Notes: generated by a model not told the origin, from the sequence alone. Shown: positions 1 through 8,419, counted from the first letter of the stretch. The stretch: 64,000 nucleotides of DNA from Sphingomicrobium clamense (GCF_019264355.1 NZ_JAHVAH010000001.1:914001-978000), one strand, 5' to 3'. Translations and numbers: made by a program.

Positions 1-759
1 CTTCATGTAATCGACCGAAATCTGGTTCGCCATCGGCGAGAGCATGCAGCCGACCAGCCCCATATCGTGATACCAGGGCAGCCACGAAATGCAGCGGTCG
101 GAATCCTGGACCTTCAGGCCCAGTCCATGCGCGCGCAAATTGTCGAGCAGCGAGCGGTGGGTGACCGCGACCCCGTGCGGGAAGCGGGTCGAGCCGCTGC
201 TATACTGGAGATAGGCGATCGCATTTTCGTCGGCCTGCGGGAGCGGGGCGTCGCTCTGATCCTGCTCGGCAAGCTTCTCCCAGCTCATGGCCTTCACTTC
301 GCGGCGCTCGGCCGCGTCGGTGGTGAAGCTTTCCATTTCTTCGGGGTAGAGGAAGAGCTGCGGGTCCGAGGACTGCAGCATGACATCGAGCTGGTCGGTA
401 TAGCTGTCGCGTCCGCCAAAGCTCGTCGGGAGCGGCAGCGGCACCGGCCAGAGACCGGCATAGACCGCGCCGAAGAAGCAGGCGGCGAAATCGGGGTTGG
501 TCTCGGCAACCAGCGCAACGCGGTTACCGGGCTTGAGCCCGAGCGTCATGAAGCGGCGGGCATAGCCAAGCGCATCTTCGCGCAGCTCGGCATAGGGATA
601 GGTGCGCAGCAGCGTCCCGCGCGCATCGTGAAAGTTCATCCCGCGACTGCCTTGGGCGGCATAGTCGAGCGCGTCGCCGACCGTCGCGAAATCCGCGATG
701 CGACGGGGCTGCGTATCCAGTGTCGGGGTTGCGCCTTCGGGCGCCAGGTCGGTGGGCAC
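1..759 (-). CDS. Fatty-acyl-AMP ligase (FAAL), N-terminal part only
   Basis: The first 253 residues of an AMP-forming acyl ligase are visible; the rest lies beyond the left edge. The frame is open to position 1. The adenylation core motif YSSGSTRFPHGVAVTHRS lies at residues 186-203 and SWLPWYHDMGLVG at 225-237, both typical of the FAAL branch, which makes acyl-adenylates for transfer to an acyl carrier protein rather than to CoA. The GTG start at 759 is preceded by AAGGT about 10 nt upstream and gives the usual RxxADFxTxxDALDYAAQG opening. It is divergent from recX. The insertion that separates FAALs from acyl-CoA ligases lies outside the window, so the substrate carrier is inferred. A role in lipid or sphingolipid synthesis is possible in this lineage but not shown here. 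Confidence 0.85.
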   Translation of the reverse strand, partial: MPTDLAPEGATPTLDTQPRRIADFATVGDALDYAAQGSRGMNFHDARGTLLRTYPYAELREDALGYARRFMTLGLKPGNRVALVAETNPDFAACFFGAVYAGLWPVPLPLPTSFGGRDSYTDQLDVMLQSSDPQLFLYPEEMESFTTDAAERREVKAMSWEKLAEQDQSDAPLPQADENAIAYLQYSSGSTRFPHGVAVTHRSLLDNLRAHGLGLKVQDSDRCISWLPWYHDMGLVGCMLSPMANQISVDYMK

Positions 760-868
760 GGATGGATTACCTTGAGCTGTTGATCCCCTGTGAGGCAACG
801 GGCCTCGGCCGGGCCCGCATACGAGCCAGCTTCCTCCTGCCGCGACACTATGGCACAAAAAGGGCGAT

Positions 869-1426
869 ATGAGCGCCGATCCAGCCCCCAAGCGTCGCAA
901 GAAGCGCAGGAAACCGCTCGATTCCGAACAGTTGGAGGCGCTCGCGCTTCATTATGTCGGACGCTACGCGACGAGCAGGTCGAAGCTCTCTCGCTATCTC
1001 GACCGCAAGATTTACGAGCGCGGATGGGAGGGCGAATGCGGTCCGGACGTCCCCGGGATCGTCGAGCGTTTCGCCAAGGCGGGCTATGTCGACGACTCGG
1101 CCTATGCCGCGATGCGCGCCCGCGATCTGGCGGCGCGAGGCTATGGCGAGGGGCGGCTGAGGCAACGACTCTACGCCGACGGCATTGCCGACGACGATAG
1201 CGAGGAAGCGCGCGCGATCGCGCAGGCGAACCGTGCCGAAGCCGCCATTGCCTTTGCCTCGCGCCGTCGTTTCGGTCCCTTCGCCGTCGCTCCGTTGGAG
1301 GACCAAAAAGCGCGGGAAAAGGCGCTTTCGGCGATGATCCGGGCGGGGCACAGCTTCGAAATTTCGAAGCGCATTCTCGCCATGGCGCCCGGCGATCCGA
1401 TCAGCGCCGAAACACTTTGTGAATGA
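869..1426 (+). CDS. recX: RecX family regulatory protein
   Basis: This 185-residue protein has the helical RecX architecture: an Arg/Lys-rich N terminus (residues 7-15), a first three-helix repeat around ALHYVGRYATSRSKLSRYL, the conserved GYVDDSAYAAMRARDLAARGYG segment near 85-106, and further repeats to the C terminus. RecX proteins bind RecA filaments and modulate recombination and the SOS response in the cytoplasm. No recA is in the window, which is common in alphaproteobacteria where recX can be unlinked. ATG at 869 follows AAAAAGGGCG. The gene is divergent from the acyl-AMP ligase, with about 110 bp of shared control region. Confidence 0.85.
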   Translation: MSADPAPKRRKKRRKPLDSEQLEALALHYVGRYATSRSKLSRYLDRKIYERGWEGECGPDVPGIVERFAKAGYVDDSAYAAMRARDLAARGYGEGRLRQRLYADGIADDDSEEARAIAQANRAEAAIAFASRRRFGPFAVAPLEDQKAREKALSAMIRAGHSFEISKRILAMAPGDPISAETLCE

Positions 1427-1471
1427 AAACAAGGCGTTGTCAACCTGGATAATCGTTATGTCGGTTTAACG

Positions 1472-1493
1472 ACGTTAGCCTTTGTGCTAACGT
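1472..1493. promoter_or_regulatory. 8-bp perfect inverted repeat upstream of the double cold-shock gene
   Basis: ACGTTAGC, six bases, then GCTAACGT form a perfect inverted repeat ending 25 nt before the ATG at 1519 and just before the AAGGAGGG ribosome-binding site at 1501-1508. It could be a repressor operator or a leader-mRNA hairpin that affects access to the ribosome-binding site, which would suit a cold-shock gene. Only the symmetry is seen; function is inferred. Confidence 0.45.
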
Positions 1494-1518
1494 TTCATCC
1501 AAGGAGGGCGCTCGGCGT

Positions 1519-2133
1519 ATGCGAATGAGCGAACATGTAAACGACACGGAGGGTGGTGCGGAGCGCGCCGTCAGTCCCTCGCCCGCCAACGGTTCGTCGG
1601 CTCCCGAACGATCCGAGCCGGAAGAGCATGAAGTTTCGGGCCAGGTCAAATGGTTCGATACGACCCGCGGATTCGGCTTCATCGTTTCCGACGAAATTGA
1701 CGGCGACATCCTGCTTCACTTCACCGTCCTGGCCGACCACGACCGGCGCAGCCTGCCCGAAGGCGCCAGCGTCGAGGTCACGGCGGTGAAGCATTCGCGC
1801 GGCTGGCAGGCCAAGCAAATCCACTCGATCGATCTCTCGACCGCCTTGCCCTACGAGCCGCGGACGTCCATGTCTTCCGGTGAACGGGCGGACCGCGCGT
1901 CGCTCCTCGACGATGCGGGGCCGTTCGAACCGGTGGAGGTGAAATGGTTCAATCGCGTTCGTGGCTACGGGTTCGTCAATCGGGAGGGGACCGAGGAACC
2001 CGACATCTTCGTGCATATGGAAACGGTGCGGGAGGCGGAGCTTCCGGATCTCGAGCCGGCCGACCGGCTGGACGCACGGATTGCCGAGGGCAAGAAGGGG
2101 CTGACCGCGGTCGCCCTGCGCGCGCCTCAATAA
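1519..2133 (+). CDS. Protein with two cold-shock domains
   Basis: This 204-residue protein carries two OB-fold cold-shock domains separated by a linker. The first (about 40-106) has VKWFDTTRGFGFI and DILLHF; the second (about 137-203) has VKWFNRVRGYGFV and DIFVHM. These are the RNP1 and RNP2 single-strand nucleic-acid-binding motifs. Tandem-CSD proteins of this size are found in alphaproteobacteria and are thought to act as RNA chaperones. The ATG at 1519 follows AAGGAGGG with an 11-nt gap; ATG 1525 is an alternative. The N-terminal 38 residues are acidic and Ser/Pro-rich. An inverted repeat lies just upstream. The stop codon overlaps the start region of the DUF192 gene, so the two are probably cotranscribed. 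Confidence 0.9.
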   Translation: MRMSEHVNDTEGGAERAVSPSPANGSSAPERSEPEEHEVSGQVKWFDTTRGFGFIVSDEIDGDILLHFTVLADHDRRSLPEGASVEVTAVKHSRGWQAKQIHSIDLSTALPYEPRTSMSSGERADRASLLDDAGPFEPVEVKWFNRVRGYGFVNREGTEEPDIFVHMETVREAELPDLEPADRLDARIAEGKKGLTAVALRAPQ

Positions 2134-2606
2134 AGCACCTCCTTCTCGTATCGCTGACTGCGCTCGTCGCGACGCCCGTCGCCGCCTGCAAGGGTGGGGG
2201 CGAGGACGTCCAGCAACTGTCGCCGGCCGGCATGGAGCAGGCGCCGCTGACCATCACGACGGCCGACGGCCAGTCGCACGACTTCACTGTCGAGCTGGCG
2301 CTCACGGCCGACCAGCAGCAGCGCGGGATGATGGGGCGCCAGTCGCTCGCGCCCGACGAGGGCATGTTGTTCGTCTACGACACGCCCGACTATCGCAGCT
2401 TCTGGATGAAGAATACCTACATCCCGCTCGACATCATTTTCATCGATGGCAACGGCAAGATCCTCTCGATCGAGGAAAATACGGTGCCGCTTTCGCTCGA
2501 ACCCTCGCTCAGCCTCGAGCCGGCATTGCTGGTGCTCGAACTGGCGGGCGGACGGTCGGCCGAGCTAGGCATCCAGCCGGGCGATACGGTGACCTGGGAA
2601 CGCTAG
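2130..2606 (+). CDS. DUF192 lipoprotein, non-canonical start
   Basis: The reading frame encodes a lipoprotein signal (KHLLLVSLTALVA then a VAAC lipobox) followed by a complete DUF192 domain, with GMLFVYDTP, SFWMKNTYIPLDIIFID and LELAGG as family hallmarks. DUF192 proteins are small envelope proteins of unknown function. No ATG, GTG or TTG exists in frame near the signal peptide; the nearest is the ATG at 1944, inside the cold-shock gene. The codon where Met is expected is ATA at 2130-2132, overlapping the TAA stop of the preceding gene. A G at 2132 would restore both an ATG start and a classical ATGA overlap. So it is either a start-codon mutation, a sequence error, or real use of ATA (or CTG 2154). 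The domain identity is secure; the start is not. Confidence 0.75.
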   Translation: MKHLLLVSLTALVATPVAACKGGGEDVQQLSPAGMEQAPLTITTADGQSHDFTVELALTADQQQRGMMGRQSLAPDEGMLFVYDTPDYRSFWMKNTYIPLDIIFIDGNGKILSIEENTVPLSLEPSLSLEPALLVLELAGGRSAELGIQPGDTVTWER

Positions 2607-2660
2607 GGTCAATCGGGCGCTTGTCTTGGGCGCTACGAACGGGCAAAGGCAGCCACGATC

Positions 2661-3044
2661 ATGGGAATCATCGCAAATCTCTTCACCTGGTGGAACGGCG
2701 CGAGCCTAGGCACCACGCTGTTCACCTCGCGTCACGGCAACAAGGTCGGGACCGATGCGGCAGGCAATGCCTATTTCCAGCACGGCAAGGACCCCAAGCG
2801 TCGCTGGGTGATTTACGAAGGGTCGAACGACTCATCGCGCGTTCCGCCCGAATGGAATGCGTGGTTACGCGGGACCGTCGATGAGGTGCCCGACCAGTCG
2901 ATGCCTCCGCGCCGTCCGTTCCAGAAGGAACCGCTTCCCAACATGACCGGCACGCTGTCTGCCTATCGCCCCGGCGGTTCGCTGGGCGGCGCGGGCAAAC
3001 GGCCAGCGGCCACTGGCGATTATGAAGCCTGGAAGCCCGAATAA
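2661..3044 (+). CDS. NDUFA12-type complex I accessory subunit
   Basis: The 127-residue product matches the alphaproteobacterial homologue of mitochondrial NDUFA12 (B17.2). Hallmarks are FTWWNGASLGTTLFT near the N terminus, VGTDAAGNAYFQ, KRRWVIYEG and PPEWNAWLR (residues 8-80), and a C-terminal Pro-rich tail ending in YEAWKPE. It is a supernumerary subunit of NADH:ubiquinone oxidoreductase at the matrix-arm side of the membrane. It overlaps the DUF2155 gene by 23 bp, the usual neighbour in this class, with aat next on the other strand. The nuo operon itself is not in the window. Confidence 0.93.
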   Translation: MGIIANLFTWWNGASLGTTLFTSRHGNKVGTDAAGNAYFQHGKDPKRRWVIYEGSNDSSRVPPEWNAWLRGTVDEVPDQSMPPRRPFQKEPLPNMTGTLSAYRPGGSLGGAGKRPAATGDYEAWKPE

Positions 3045-3651
3045 GCTCATCCTGATCGGCGCTGCCTTCGCGCTCGCGGCGTGCGAGGCGAAAGTGCCCG
3101 AGCGTGACGATATCGCCGACGAAGGCGAGATCGTCGACGAAAGCGAAGTGCTCGGCCCCAACGCGCCGGGCGTTACGCCAATGGCGGAGCGTGTCGCCGT
3201 GATCGGGTTGCTCAACAAGCGCAACGGCATCGTCACCGACCTCGAGATGCAGCCGGGGCAGGCGCGCCGCGTCGGCGATGCCATCGTGCGGCTGCGCGCA
3301 TGCGAAAAGACGGCGCCGTGGGAGGCCGAGCAGCTGACCGGCGCCTTCATCCAGCTCGATGTGCGCCAGCGTCAGGGCGGCGGTTTCGACCGGGTTTTTT
3401 CGGGCTGGGTCTATGCCGAATCGCCGTCGCTCAACGTGGTCGAGCATCCGGTATTCGACGCCTGGCCCAAAAGCTGCACGATGAGCTTCCCCGAAGGCGA
3501 TCCGCCGCCAGCGCGACGTCCGGGATCGTCGAGCATCGCGACAGCGCCGAGCGAGGGGCTGGGCGAAGCGGCCGGTGACGAGCCCGAGGACACGCCCGAT
3601 CCGCTTGCACCGGCGCCCGAACCGGTTGCCGAACCCGCCGACAACGCCTGA
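3022..3651 (+). CDS. DUF2155 domain lipoprotein
   Basis: This 209-residue protein starts with a signal peptide and lipobox (LILIGAAFALAAC, Cys about residue 21). It contains the DUF2155 domain, with NKRNGIVTDLEMQPGQA, VRLRACEKTAPWE and FSGWVYAESPSLNVVEHPVFDAW (about 65-160). The C terminus is Pro/Glu-rich and low in complexity. Function is unknown; genes of this family sit between NDUFA12 and aat in many alphaproteobacteria, as here. The start lies inside the NDUFA12 gene, which implies translational coupling. The last 241 bp are antisense to the unusual 3' extension of aat. Confidence 0.88.
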   Translation: MKPGSPNKLILIGAAFALAACEAKVPERDDIADEGEIVDESEVLGPNAPGVTPMAERVAVIGLLNKRNGIVTDLEMQPGQARRVGDAIVRLRACEKTAPWEAEQLTGAFIQLDVRQRQGGGFDRVFSGWVYAESPSLNVVEHPVFDAWPKSCTMSFPEGDPPPARRPGSSSIATAPSEGLGEAAGDEPEDTPDPLAPAPEPVAEPADNA

Positions 3652-4202
3652 TCGAGCAGGTCGAGATAGCGCTCGCGCGGGACGGCGACCGCGCCTAGCG
3701 AGGCGAGGTGGTCGGTCATGAACTGGCAATCGAGCAGCTTGAACCCGCCAACCTTCATCCGTGCGACGAGATGGGCAAGCGCGACCTTCGAGGCATCGCG
3801 CGCGTCCGAGTACATGCTTTCGCCGAAGAAGGCGCCGCCCAGCCTGACGCCATAGACCCCGCCGACGAGCCGGTCGCCTAGCCAGCATTCGATCGAATGA
3901 GCGTGCCCGGCGGCGTGGAGGCCCAGCGTGGCACGCTCGATCGTCTCGTTGATCCACGTTTCGGGCCGCGCGGCGCACCCTCTGACGACGTCGGCAAAGG
4001 CAGTGTCGATGCGCACATCATAGACTTCGCGGCGGATGGTGCGCGCGAGGCTGCGCGAGAGGTGGAAGCCGTCGAGCGGAATGACTGCGCGCTCGCGCGG
4101 TTCGACCCAGAGAATGTCGGGCGCATCGCGGCTGTCGGCCATCGGGAAGATGCCCGCGCCATAGCCACGCAGCAGCATTCGGGGGTCGAGGACTTCCGCC
4201 AT
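3411..4202 (-). CDS. aat: Leucyl/phenylalanyl-tRNA--protein transferase
   Basis: Aat adds Leu or Phe from aminoacyl-tRNA to proteins with N-terminal Arg or Lys, creating an N-degron for ClpAP. Hallmarks are LLRGYGAGIFPMAD (residues 9-22), ILWVEPRERAVIPLDGFH, SIECWLGDRLVGGVYGV and FFGESMY, then LLDCQFMTDHLASLGA. The ATG at 4202 was chosen because family similarity starts there; the open frame runs further 5'. The recognisable enzyme ends near RERYLDLLDQAL, but no stop follows. About 75 more Ser/Gly/Ala-rich residues are read from the antisense strand of the DUF2155 gene, giving a 241-bp convergent overlap. It is the last gene of the aroQ-accB-accC-arsC-aat block. Confidence 0.9.
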   Translation of the reverse strand: MAEVLDPRMLLRGYGAGIFPMADSRDAPDILWVEPRERAVIPLDGFHLSRSLARTIRREVYDVRIDTAFADVVRGCAARPETWINETIERATLGLHAAGHAHSIECWLGDRLVGGVYGVRLGGAFFGESMYSDARDASKVALAHLVARMKVGGFKLLDCQFMTDHLASLGAVAVPRERYLDLLDQALSAGSATGSGAGASGSGVSSGSSPAASPSPSLGAVAMLDDPGRRAGGGSPSGKLIVQLLGQASNTGCSTTLSDGDSA

Positions 4203-4212
4203 GGAAGAACCC

Positions 4213-4560
4213 TTAGAGGATTTCGCGGACCTTGTCCTGCGGTCGGGCGAGGACGACACCTTTGGTCGTTTCGACCAGCGGGCGCTCGATGAGGATGGGA
4301 TGCTCCATCATCGCATCGAGGATTTCGTCGGCAGAAGCCTCGGCGAGGCCCAGCTCCTTCGCGATCGCCTCCTTGGCGCGCAGCCCCTGGCGCGGCGTGA
4401 GGCCCGCACGGTCGTAGAGCGCGACAAGCTCTTCGCGCGACAGGTCGCCGTTCAGATAGTCGATCGTCTCGACCGCATAGCCTTCCTCTTCGAGGATGGC
4501 CTTGGTCTTGCGCGCGGTGCCGCAGCGCGCGGTGAAGGTCATGCGGGCGGTCTTGCTCAC
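4213..4560 (-). CDS. ArsC/Spx-family arsenate reductase-like protein
   Basis: This is a 115-residue thioredoxin-fold protein with the ArsC signature CGTARKT near the N terminus (catalytic Cys then Arg four residues on), followed by [15 protein letters not shown] and [24 protein letters not shown], matching the arsenate-reductase family C terminus. Such enzymes reduce arsenate with glutaredoxin; many chromosomal copies have no proven arsenate role. The GTG at 4560 overlaps the accC stop (GTGA) and leaves room for the first beta strand; ATG 4542 would put the Cys at residue 7. There is no ars operon around it. Location between accC and aat suggests housekeeping expression. Confidence 0.8.
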   Translation of the reverse strand: MSKTARMTFTARCGTARKTKAILEEEGYAVETIDYLNGDLSREELVALYDRAGLTPRQGLRAKEAIAKELGLAEASADEILDAMMEHPILIERPLVETTKGVVLARPQDKVREIL

Positions 4561-5921
4561 GCGTCTTCGTCCTTGTCCTTGAGCCATTGCTCGAGCCACT
4601 TGATCGTGTAGTCGCCCGTCCGGAAAGCTTCGGTCTCGATGATGTCCTGATGGAGCGGCACGTTGGTCTTCATGCCACCGCCCGACACGACGAACTCTTC
4701 AAGCGCACGCTTGAGGCGCAGGATGCAGCTTTCGCGGTTGCGGCCGTACACGATCAGCTTGCCGATCATGCTGTCATAATAAGGCGGGACCGAATAGCCG
4801 GCGTAGAGGCCGCTATCGACGCGCACATGCATGCCGCCGGGCGCGACATATTTGTCGACCTTGCCGGGCGAGGGCGTGAAATTCTTCGGGTCCTCGGCAT
4901 TGATGCGACATTCGATCGCGTGACCGTGCAGTTCGATCTCGTCCTGCTTGACCGTCAGCCCGTCGCCCTGCGCGACGTGGATCTGCTCGCGCACCAGGTC
5001 GATGCCGCTGATCATCTCGGTCACCGGGTGCTCGACCTGGAGGCGGGTATTCATTTCGATGAAGTAGAACTCGCCGTCTTCGTAAAGGAATTCGATCGTG
5101 CCGGCGCCGCGATAGCCCATGTCGGCCATCGCCTTGCGCACGCGCTCGCCCATTTCTTCGCGCTGCTCGGCGCTGATGACGGGCGAGGGGGCTTCCTCGA
5201 TGACCTTCTGGTGGCGGCGCTGGATCGAACAGTCGCGCTCGCCAATGTGGATCGCGCCACCATTGCCGTCGCCGAACACCTGGAATTCGATGTGTCGCGG
5301 GTCGCCGAGATATTTTTCCATGTAGACGGTCGGGTCGCCAAACGCCGCATTGGCTTCGGACGAGGCCTGCTTCATCAGCGTGTCGAGCTGGCTGGCTTCG
5401 GGCACGACCTTCATGCCGCGACCGCCGCCGCCCGACGCGGCCTTGATCAGAACCGGGTAGCCGATTTCCTCGGCGAGTTCGGCGGCTTCCTCGACGCTTT
5501 CGAGAGCGCCTGCCGAGCCGGGCACAAGCGGGAGGCCGAGCTTGTCGGCGGTGCGCTTGGCCTCGACCTTGTCGCCCATGACGCGGATATGCTCGGGCTT
5601 GGGGCCGACCCAGATGATGTCGTGGCTTTCGACGATTTCGGCGAACTTCGCGTTTTCGGAAAGGAAGCCGTAGCCCGGGTGGATCGCATCGGCGTGCGTG
5701 ACTTCGGCGGCCGAAATGATGTTGGGGATGTTGAGATAGGATTCGCCGGCGGGCGGCGGTCCGATGCAGACGGTTTCGTCGGCGAGGCGGACGTGCATCG
5801 CGTCGGCGTCGGCGGTCGAATGGACCGCGACCGTCTTGATCCCCATCTCGTGACAGGCACGATGGATGCGCAGGGCGATCTCGCCACGATTGGCGATGAG
5901 CAGTTTCTTGATCTGCGGCAT
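4557..5921 (-). CDS. accC: Acetyl-CoA carboxylase, biotin carboxylase subunit
   Basis: This 454-residue ATP-grasp enzyme carboxylates the biotin of AccB using ATP and bicarbonate, the first step of fatty-acid synthesis. Visible hallmarks are [15 protein letters not shown] at the N terminus, [13 protein letters not shown], the glycine-rich ATP loop [51 protein letters not shown] and the C-terminal domain [11 protein letters not shown]. The ATG at 5921 was preferred over an upstream in-frame start because it gives the family N terminus and lies 7 bp after the accB stop. It is cotranscribed with accB. AccD is encoded separately at 52383-53240; accA is not in the window. Confidence 0.97.
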   Translation of the reverse strand: MPQIKKLLIANRGEIALRIHRACHEMGIKTVAVHSTADADAMHVRLADETVCIGPPPAGESYLNIPNIISAAEVTHADAIHPGYGFLSENAKFAEIVESHDIIWVGPKPEHIRVMGDKVEAKRTADKLGLPLVPGSAGALESVEEAAELAEEIGYPVLIKAASGGGGRGMKVVPEASQLDTLMKQASSEANAAFGDPTVYMEKYLGDPRHIEFQVFGDGNGGAIHIGERDCSIQRRHQKVIEEAPSPVISAEQREEMGERVRKAMADMGYRGAGTIEFLYEDGEFYFIEMNTRLQVEHPVTEMISGIDLVREQIHVAQGDGLTVKQDEIELHGHAIECRINAEDPKNFTPSPGKVDKYVAPGGMHVRVDSGLYAGYSVPPYYDSMIGKLIVYGRNRESCILRLKRALEEFVVSGGGMKTNVPLHQDIIETEAFRTGDYTIKWLEQWLKDKDEDA

Positions 5922-5928
5922 TGCGGGC

Positions 5929-6426
5929 TTACCCGATGACGACGAGCGGCTGGTCGAATTCGACCGGCTGCGCATCGGCGACGAGGATCTTCTTGACCGT
6001 GCCCGACTTGGGCGCGGTGATCGGGTTCATCACCTTCATCGCTTCGACGATCAGCAGCGTATCGCCTTCCTTGACGCTCGCCCCTTCGGAAATGAAGGGC
6101 GCGGCGCCGGGCTCGGCGGCCATGTAGGCGGTGCCGACCATCGGCGACTTCACCGCGTCGGCGGGGACGTCGGCACCATCGTCGGCGGGCGCCTCGGCAG
6201 GCGCGGCTGCGGCGGGCGCAGGTGCGGCAGCGGCAGGGGCCGGAGCGGGGGCTGCAGCGGCAGCGGGCGCTGCGACCATGGTCAATTCGCGGCTGACCCG
6301 GATCTTGCGGTCGCCATCTTCGACTTCGATTTCGGTGAGCTCGTTCTGGCTCAACAGTTCGGCCAGTTCGCGGACCAGCGTGCTGTCGACACGCATCTTG
6401 GTTCCGCCCGTTTTGCTCTGGGCCAT
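5929..6426 (-). CDS. accB: Biotin carboxyl carrier protein
   Basis: This is a 165-residue BCCP. The N-terminal domain (1-50) is followed by a long Ala/Pro linker (51-90) and a biotinyl domain with the VEAMKVMN motif; Lys131 is the biotinylation site. It shuttles carboxyl groups from AccC to the AccAD transferase. The thumb region is present ([15 protein letters not shown]). ATG at 6426 follows AGAGGG. accC follows after 7 bp, and aroQ is 43 bp upstream on the same strand, so aroQ-accB-accC probably form one transcript. Confidence 0.97.
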   Translation of the reverse strand: MAQSKTGGTKMRVDSTLVRELAELLSQNELTEIEVEDGDRKIRVSRELTMVAAPAAAAAPAPAPAAAAPAPAAAAPAEAPADDGADVPADAVKSPMVGTAYMAAEPGAAPFISEGASVKEGDTLLIVEAMKVMNPITAPKSGTVKKILVADAQPVEFDQPLVVIG

Positions 6427-6469
6427 AAAATTCCCTCTGTTCCCTTTTAATCGGCGCTTTGGGGACGCC

Positions 6470-6931
6470 TTAGTCAGATGCGCGGTTTAGTGCGATGGAG
6501 GCCGCCGCGTCCAGAGCCATCCTGTAACCTGCTGTTCCAAAACCGAAAATGCCCGCTTTCGCGACCGGTGCGATGAGGCTTTCCTTGCGAAAATCCTCGC
6601 GCGCGGCCGGATTGGAGATGTGCAGTTCGATTACTGGCACGTCGATCGCGGCGACCGCGTCGCGAAGGGCGACCGAGGTATGGGTGAAGCCGCCGGCATT
6701 GAGGATCACGGCACCGAAGCATTCGCGGTGCGCACGTTGGAGCGCGTCGATCAACTCGCCTTCGTGATTCGACTGATCCGCCTCCAGCGAAACGCCCAGT
6801 TCGTCGGCTCGCGTTTCAAGGTCCGCGACGATGTCGTCGAGCGTCTCGGCCCCATAGGTCTCGGGCTCGCGCGTGCCGAGCATGTTGAGGTTGGGACCGT
6901 TGAGCACAAGGATGGTGGGTGGCGTCGCCAT
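6470..6931 (-). CDS. aroQ: Type II 3-dehydroquinate dehydratase
   Basis: This 153-residue shikimate-pathway enzyme converts 3-dehydroquinate to 3-dehydroshikimate. Family motifs are clear: [20 protein letters not shown] at the N terminus (including the catalytic Tyr), [33 protein letters not shown] with the catalytic His, and [18 protein letters not shown]. Length matches the dodecameric type II family. It precedes accB on the same strand, a frequent arrangement in proteobacteria. It is divergent from thiS, with only 45 bp between the two starts. Confidence 0.96.
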   Translation of the reverse strand: MATPPTILVLNGPNLNMLGTREPETYGAETLDDIVADLETRADELGVSLEADQSNHEGELIDALQRAHRECFGAVILNAGGFTHTSVALRDAVAAIDVPVIELHISNPAAREDFRKESLIAPVAKAGIFGFGTAGYRMALDAAASIALNRASD

Positions 6932-6976
6932 GGAGACTGCCTATATGGGGGCGAGCGAGAAGAGGAAAGTGCGCAA

Positions 6977-7183
6977 GTGACCATCAACGTGACGATCAAT
7001 GGTGAGCCGAAAACCGCGCGGGAGGGCGCGTCGATCGCTTCGATGCTCGAAGCGCTCGGCATAAACCCGATCCGCGTCGCGGTGGAGCGCAATCTCGAGA
7101 TCGTCCCGCGCTCGACGCTGACCGAGGTGACGGTCGAAGAGGGCGATCGTTTCGAGATCGTCCATTTCGTCGGGGGTGGCTAA
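6977..7183 (+). CDS. thiS: Sulfur carrier protein ThiS
   Basis: This is a 68-residue beta-grasp protein ending in the required Gly-Gly tail (VHFVGGG). ThiS is adenylated, thiocarboxylated at its C-terminal Gly, and donates sulfur to ThiG for the thiamine thiazole ring. The fold is recognisable from TINGEPKTAREGASIASML, RVAVERNLEIVPRS and EEGDRFEIVHFVGGG. GTG at 6977 follows AGAGGAAA with suitable spacing; GTG 6989 is possible. The thiG gene follows 57 bp downstream. The 45-bp space to aroQ is too short to hold a TPP riboswitch. Confidence 0.92.
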   Translation: MTINVTINGEPKTAREGASIASMLEALGINPIRVAVERNLEIVPRSTLTEVTVEEGDRFEIVHFVGGG

Positions 7184-7240
7184 GCCGCACCGCTTTCCCT
7201 AGGCAGCCCCCACAGCAGAGCAACAAGGCAGTATTTTTTC

Positions 7241-8020
7241 GTGACCGACAAGACCGACAGCTGGACCGTCGCCAGCCGCACCTTCACCTCGCGCCTGATC
7301 GTGGGCACGGGCAAGTATAAAGACTTTGCCGAAAATGCCGCGGCAGTGGAGGCTTCGGGCTCCGAAATCGTCACGGTCGCGGTGCGGCGCGTTAACGTGT
7401 CCGATCCCTCGCAACCGGTGCTGCAGGACCATATCGATCCCAAGAAGATCACCTACCTGCCCAACACGGCGGGCTGCTTCACCGCCGACGAGGCGATCCG
7501 CACGCTGCGCCTGGCGCGCGAAGCGGGTGGTTGGGACCTGGTGAAGCTGGAAGTGCTGGGCGAGGCGAAGACCCTCTATCCCGACATGCGCGAGACGCTG
7601 AAGGCGACCGAGGTGCTCGCGAACGAAGGCTTTCACCCGATGGTCTATTGCGTCGACGATCCGATCGCGGCGAAGCAACTCGAGGACGCGGGAGCGGTGG
7701 CGATTATGCCGCTGGGCGCGCCGATCGGCTCGGGGCTCGGGATCCAGAACCGCGTGACCATCCGCTTGATCGTCGAAGGGGCGAGCGTACCCGTGCTCGT
7801 CGATGCCGGGGTCGGCACCGCGTCGGACGCGGCGGTCGCGATGGAGCTGGGCTGTGACGGCGTGTTGATGAACACCGCCATCGCCGAAGCCAAGGAGCCG
7901 GTGCGCATGGCGCGGGCGATGAAACTGGCGGTCGAGGCGGGGCGCGAGGCGTATCTGTCGGGCCGCATGGCCAAGCGCCGCTATGCCGACCCGTCCAGCC
8001 CGCTGGCAGGGCTGATCTAG
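7241..8020 (+). CDS. thiG: Thiazole synthase ThiG
   Basis: This 259-residue TIM-barrel enzyme forms the thiazole phosphate of thiamine from deoxyxylulose 5-phosphate, dehydroglycine and ThiS-thiocarboxylate. Diagnostic stretches are [44 protein letters not shown], the Schiff-base Lys in [59 protein letters not shown] at 7241 gives the usual N terminus; no better ATG exists. It follows thiS. A hairpin directly after the stop probably ends the transcript. Confidence 0.96.
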   Translation: MTDKTDSWTVASRTFTSRLIVGTGKYKDFAENAAAVEASGSEIVTVAVRRVNVSDPSQPVLQDHIDPKKITYLPNTAGCFTADEAIRTLRLAREAGGWDLVKLEVLGEAKTLYPDMRETLKATEVLANEGFHPMVYCVDDPIAAKQLEDAGAVAIMPLGAPIGSGLGIQNRVTIRLIVEGASVPVLVDAGVGTASDAAVAMELGCDGVLMNTAIAEAKEPVRMARAMKLAVEAGREAYLSGRMAKRRYADPSSPLAGLI

Positions 8021-8051
8021 CATCCGTTTGGAGGTCTCTCCGAAACGGATG
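8021..8051 (+). terminator. Long hairpin after thiG
   Basis: CATCCGTTTGGAG, a GTCT loop, and CTCC-G-AAACGGATG form a 13-bp stem with one bulged G, starting at the base after the thiG stop. No T-run follows, so it is an atypical terminator or an mRNA 3'-end stabiliser. Confidence 0.5.
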
Positions 8052-8141
8052 TGAGCCCTCCCAAATCGGACATAAAACCCAGAAACATCAATAGCTTAGA
8101 TGCGTTTCCATCTCATCGTAACCTGGTGAGAAAGGTTCGCC

Positions 8142-8336
8142 ATGGGTTATCGCGCCTTGGACATCGTGCCAGGGGGGGACGTGAAGGGTGGCAGTTTCAT
8201 CGACGACGAACGGCTATTGCCGCTGTTCGGCGATCCGGATGCCCGAAGGCACTTACGATGGCGCTCGATATTCGACACTGACCAATGCGAGGAAGCGGAC
8301 GCTGAACTCCTCAAATCACTGCCGTCGCTATTCTGA
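8142..8336 (+). CDS. Hypothetical small protein, 64 aa
   Basis: A short frame in the 400-bp space between thiG and the CsbD gene. ATG at 8142 follows GAGAAAGG with good spacing, and third codon positions are mostly G or C, as in neighbouring genes. The product is mixed in charge, with an acidic centre and no signal peptide or membrane segment. I recognise no family. The stretch 8052-8141 before it shows no other feature. It may be a real orphan gene or chance; evidence is weak. Confidence 0.35.
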   Translation: MGYRALDIVPGGDVKGGSFIDDERLLPLFGDPDARRHLRWRSIFDTDQCEEADAELLKSLPSLF

Positions 8337-8419
8337 CCTCGGGTTGCGACGAAATGAGGGGCGATTTGCCAAGTCCGCTCGTTGATCCCGTAACAGCAAC
8401 CCGCAGTAGGAGTGACGAC

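Noticed and set aside
6932-6976. TPP riboswitch upstream of thiS
   Set aside because: Only 45 bp separate the aroQ and thiS starts, too short, and no THI-box sequence is visible.
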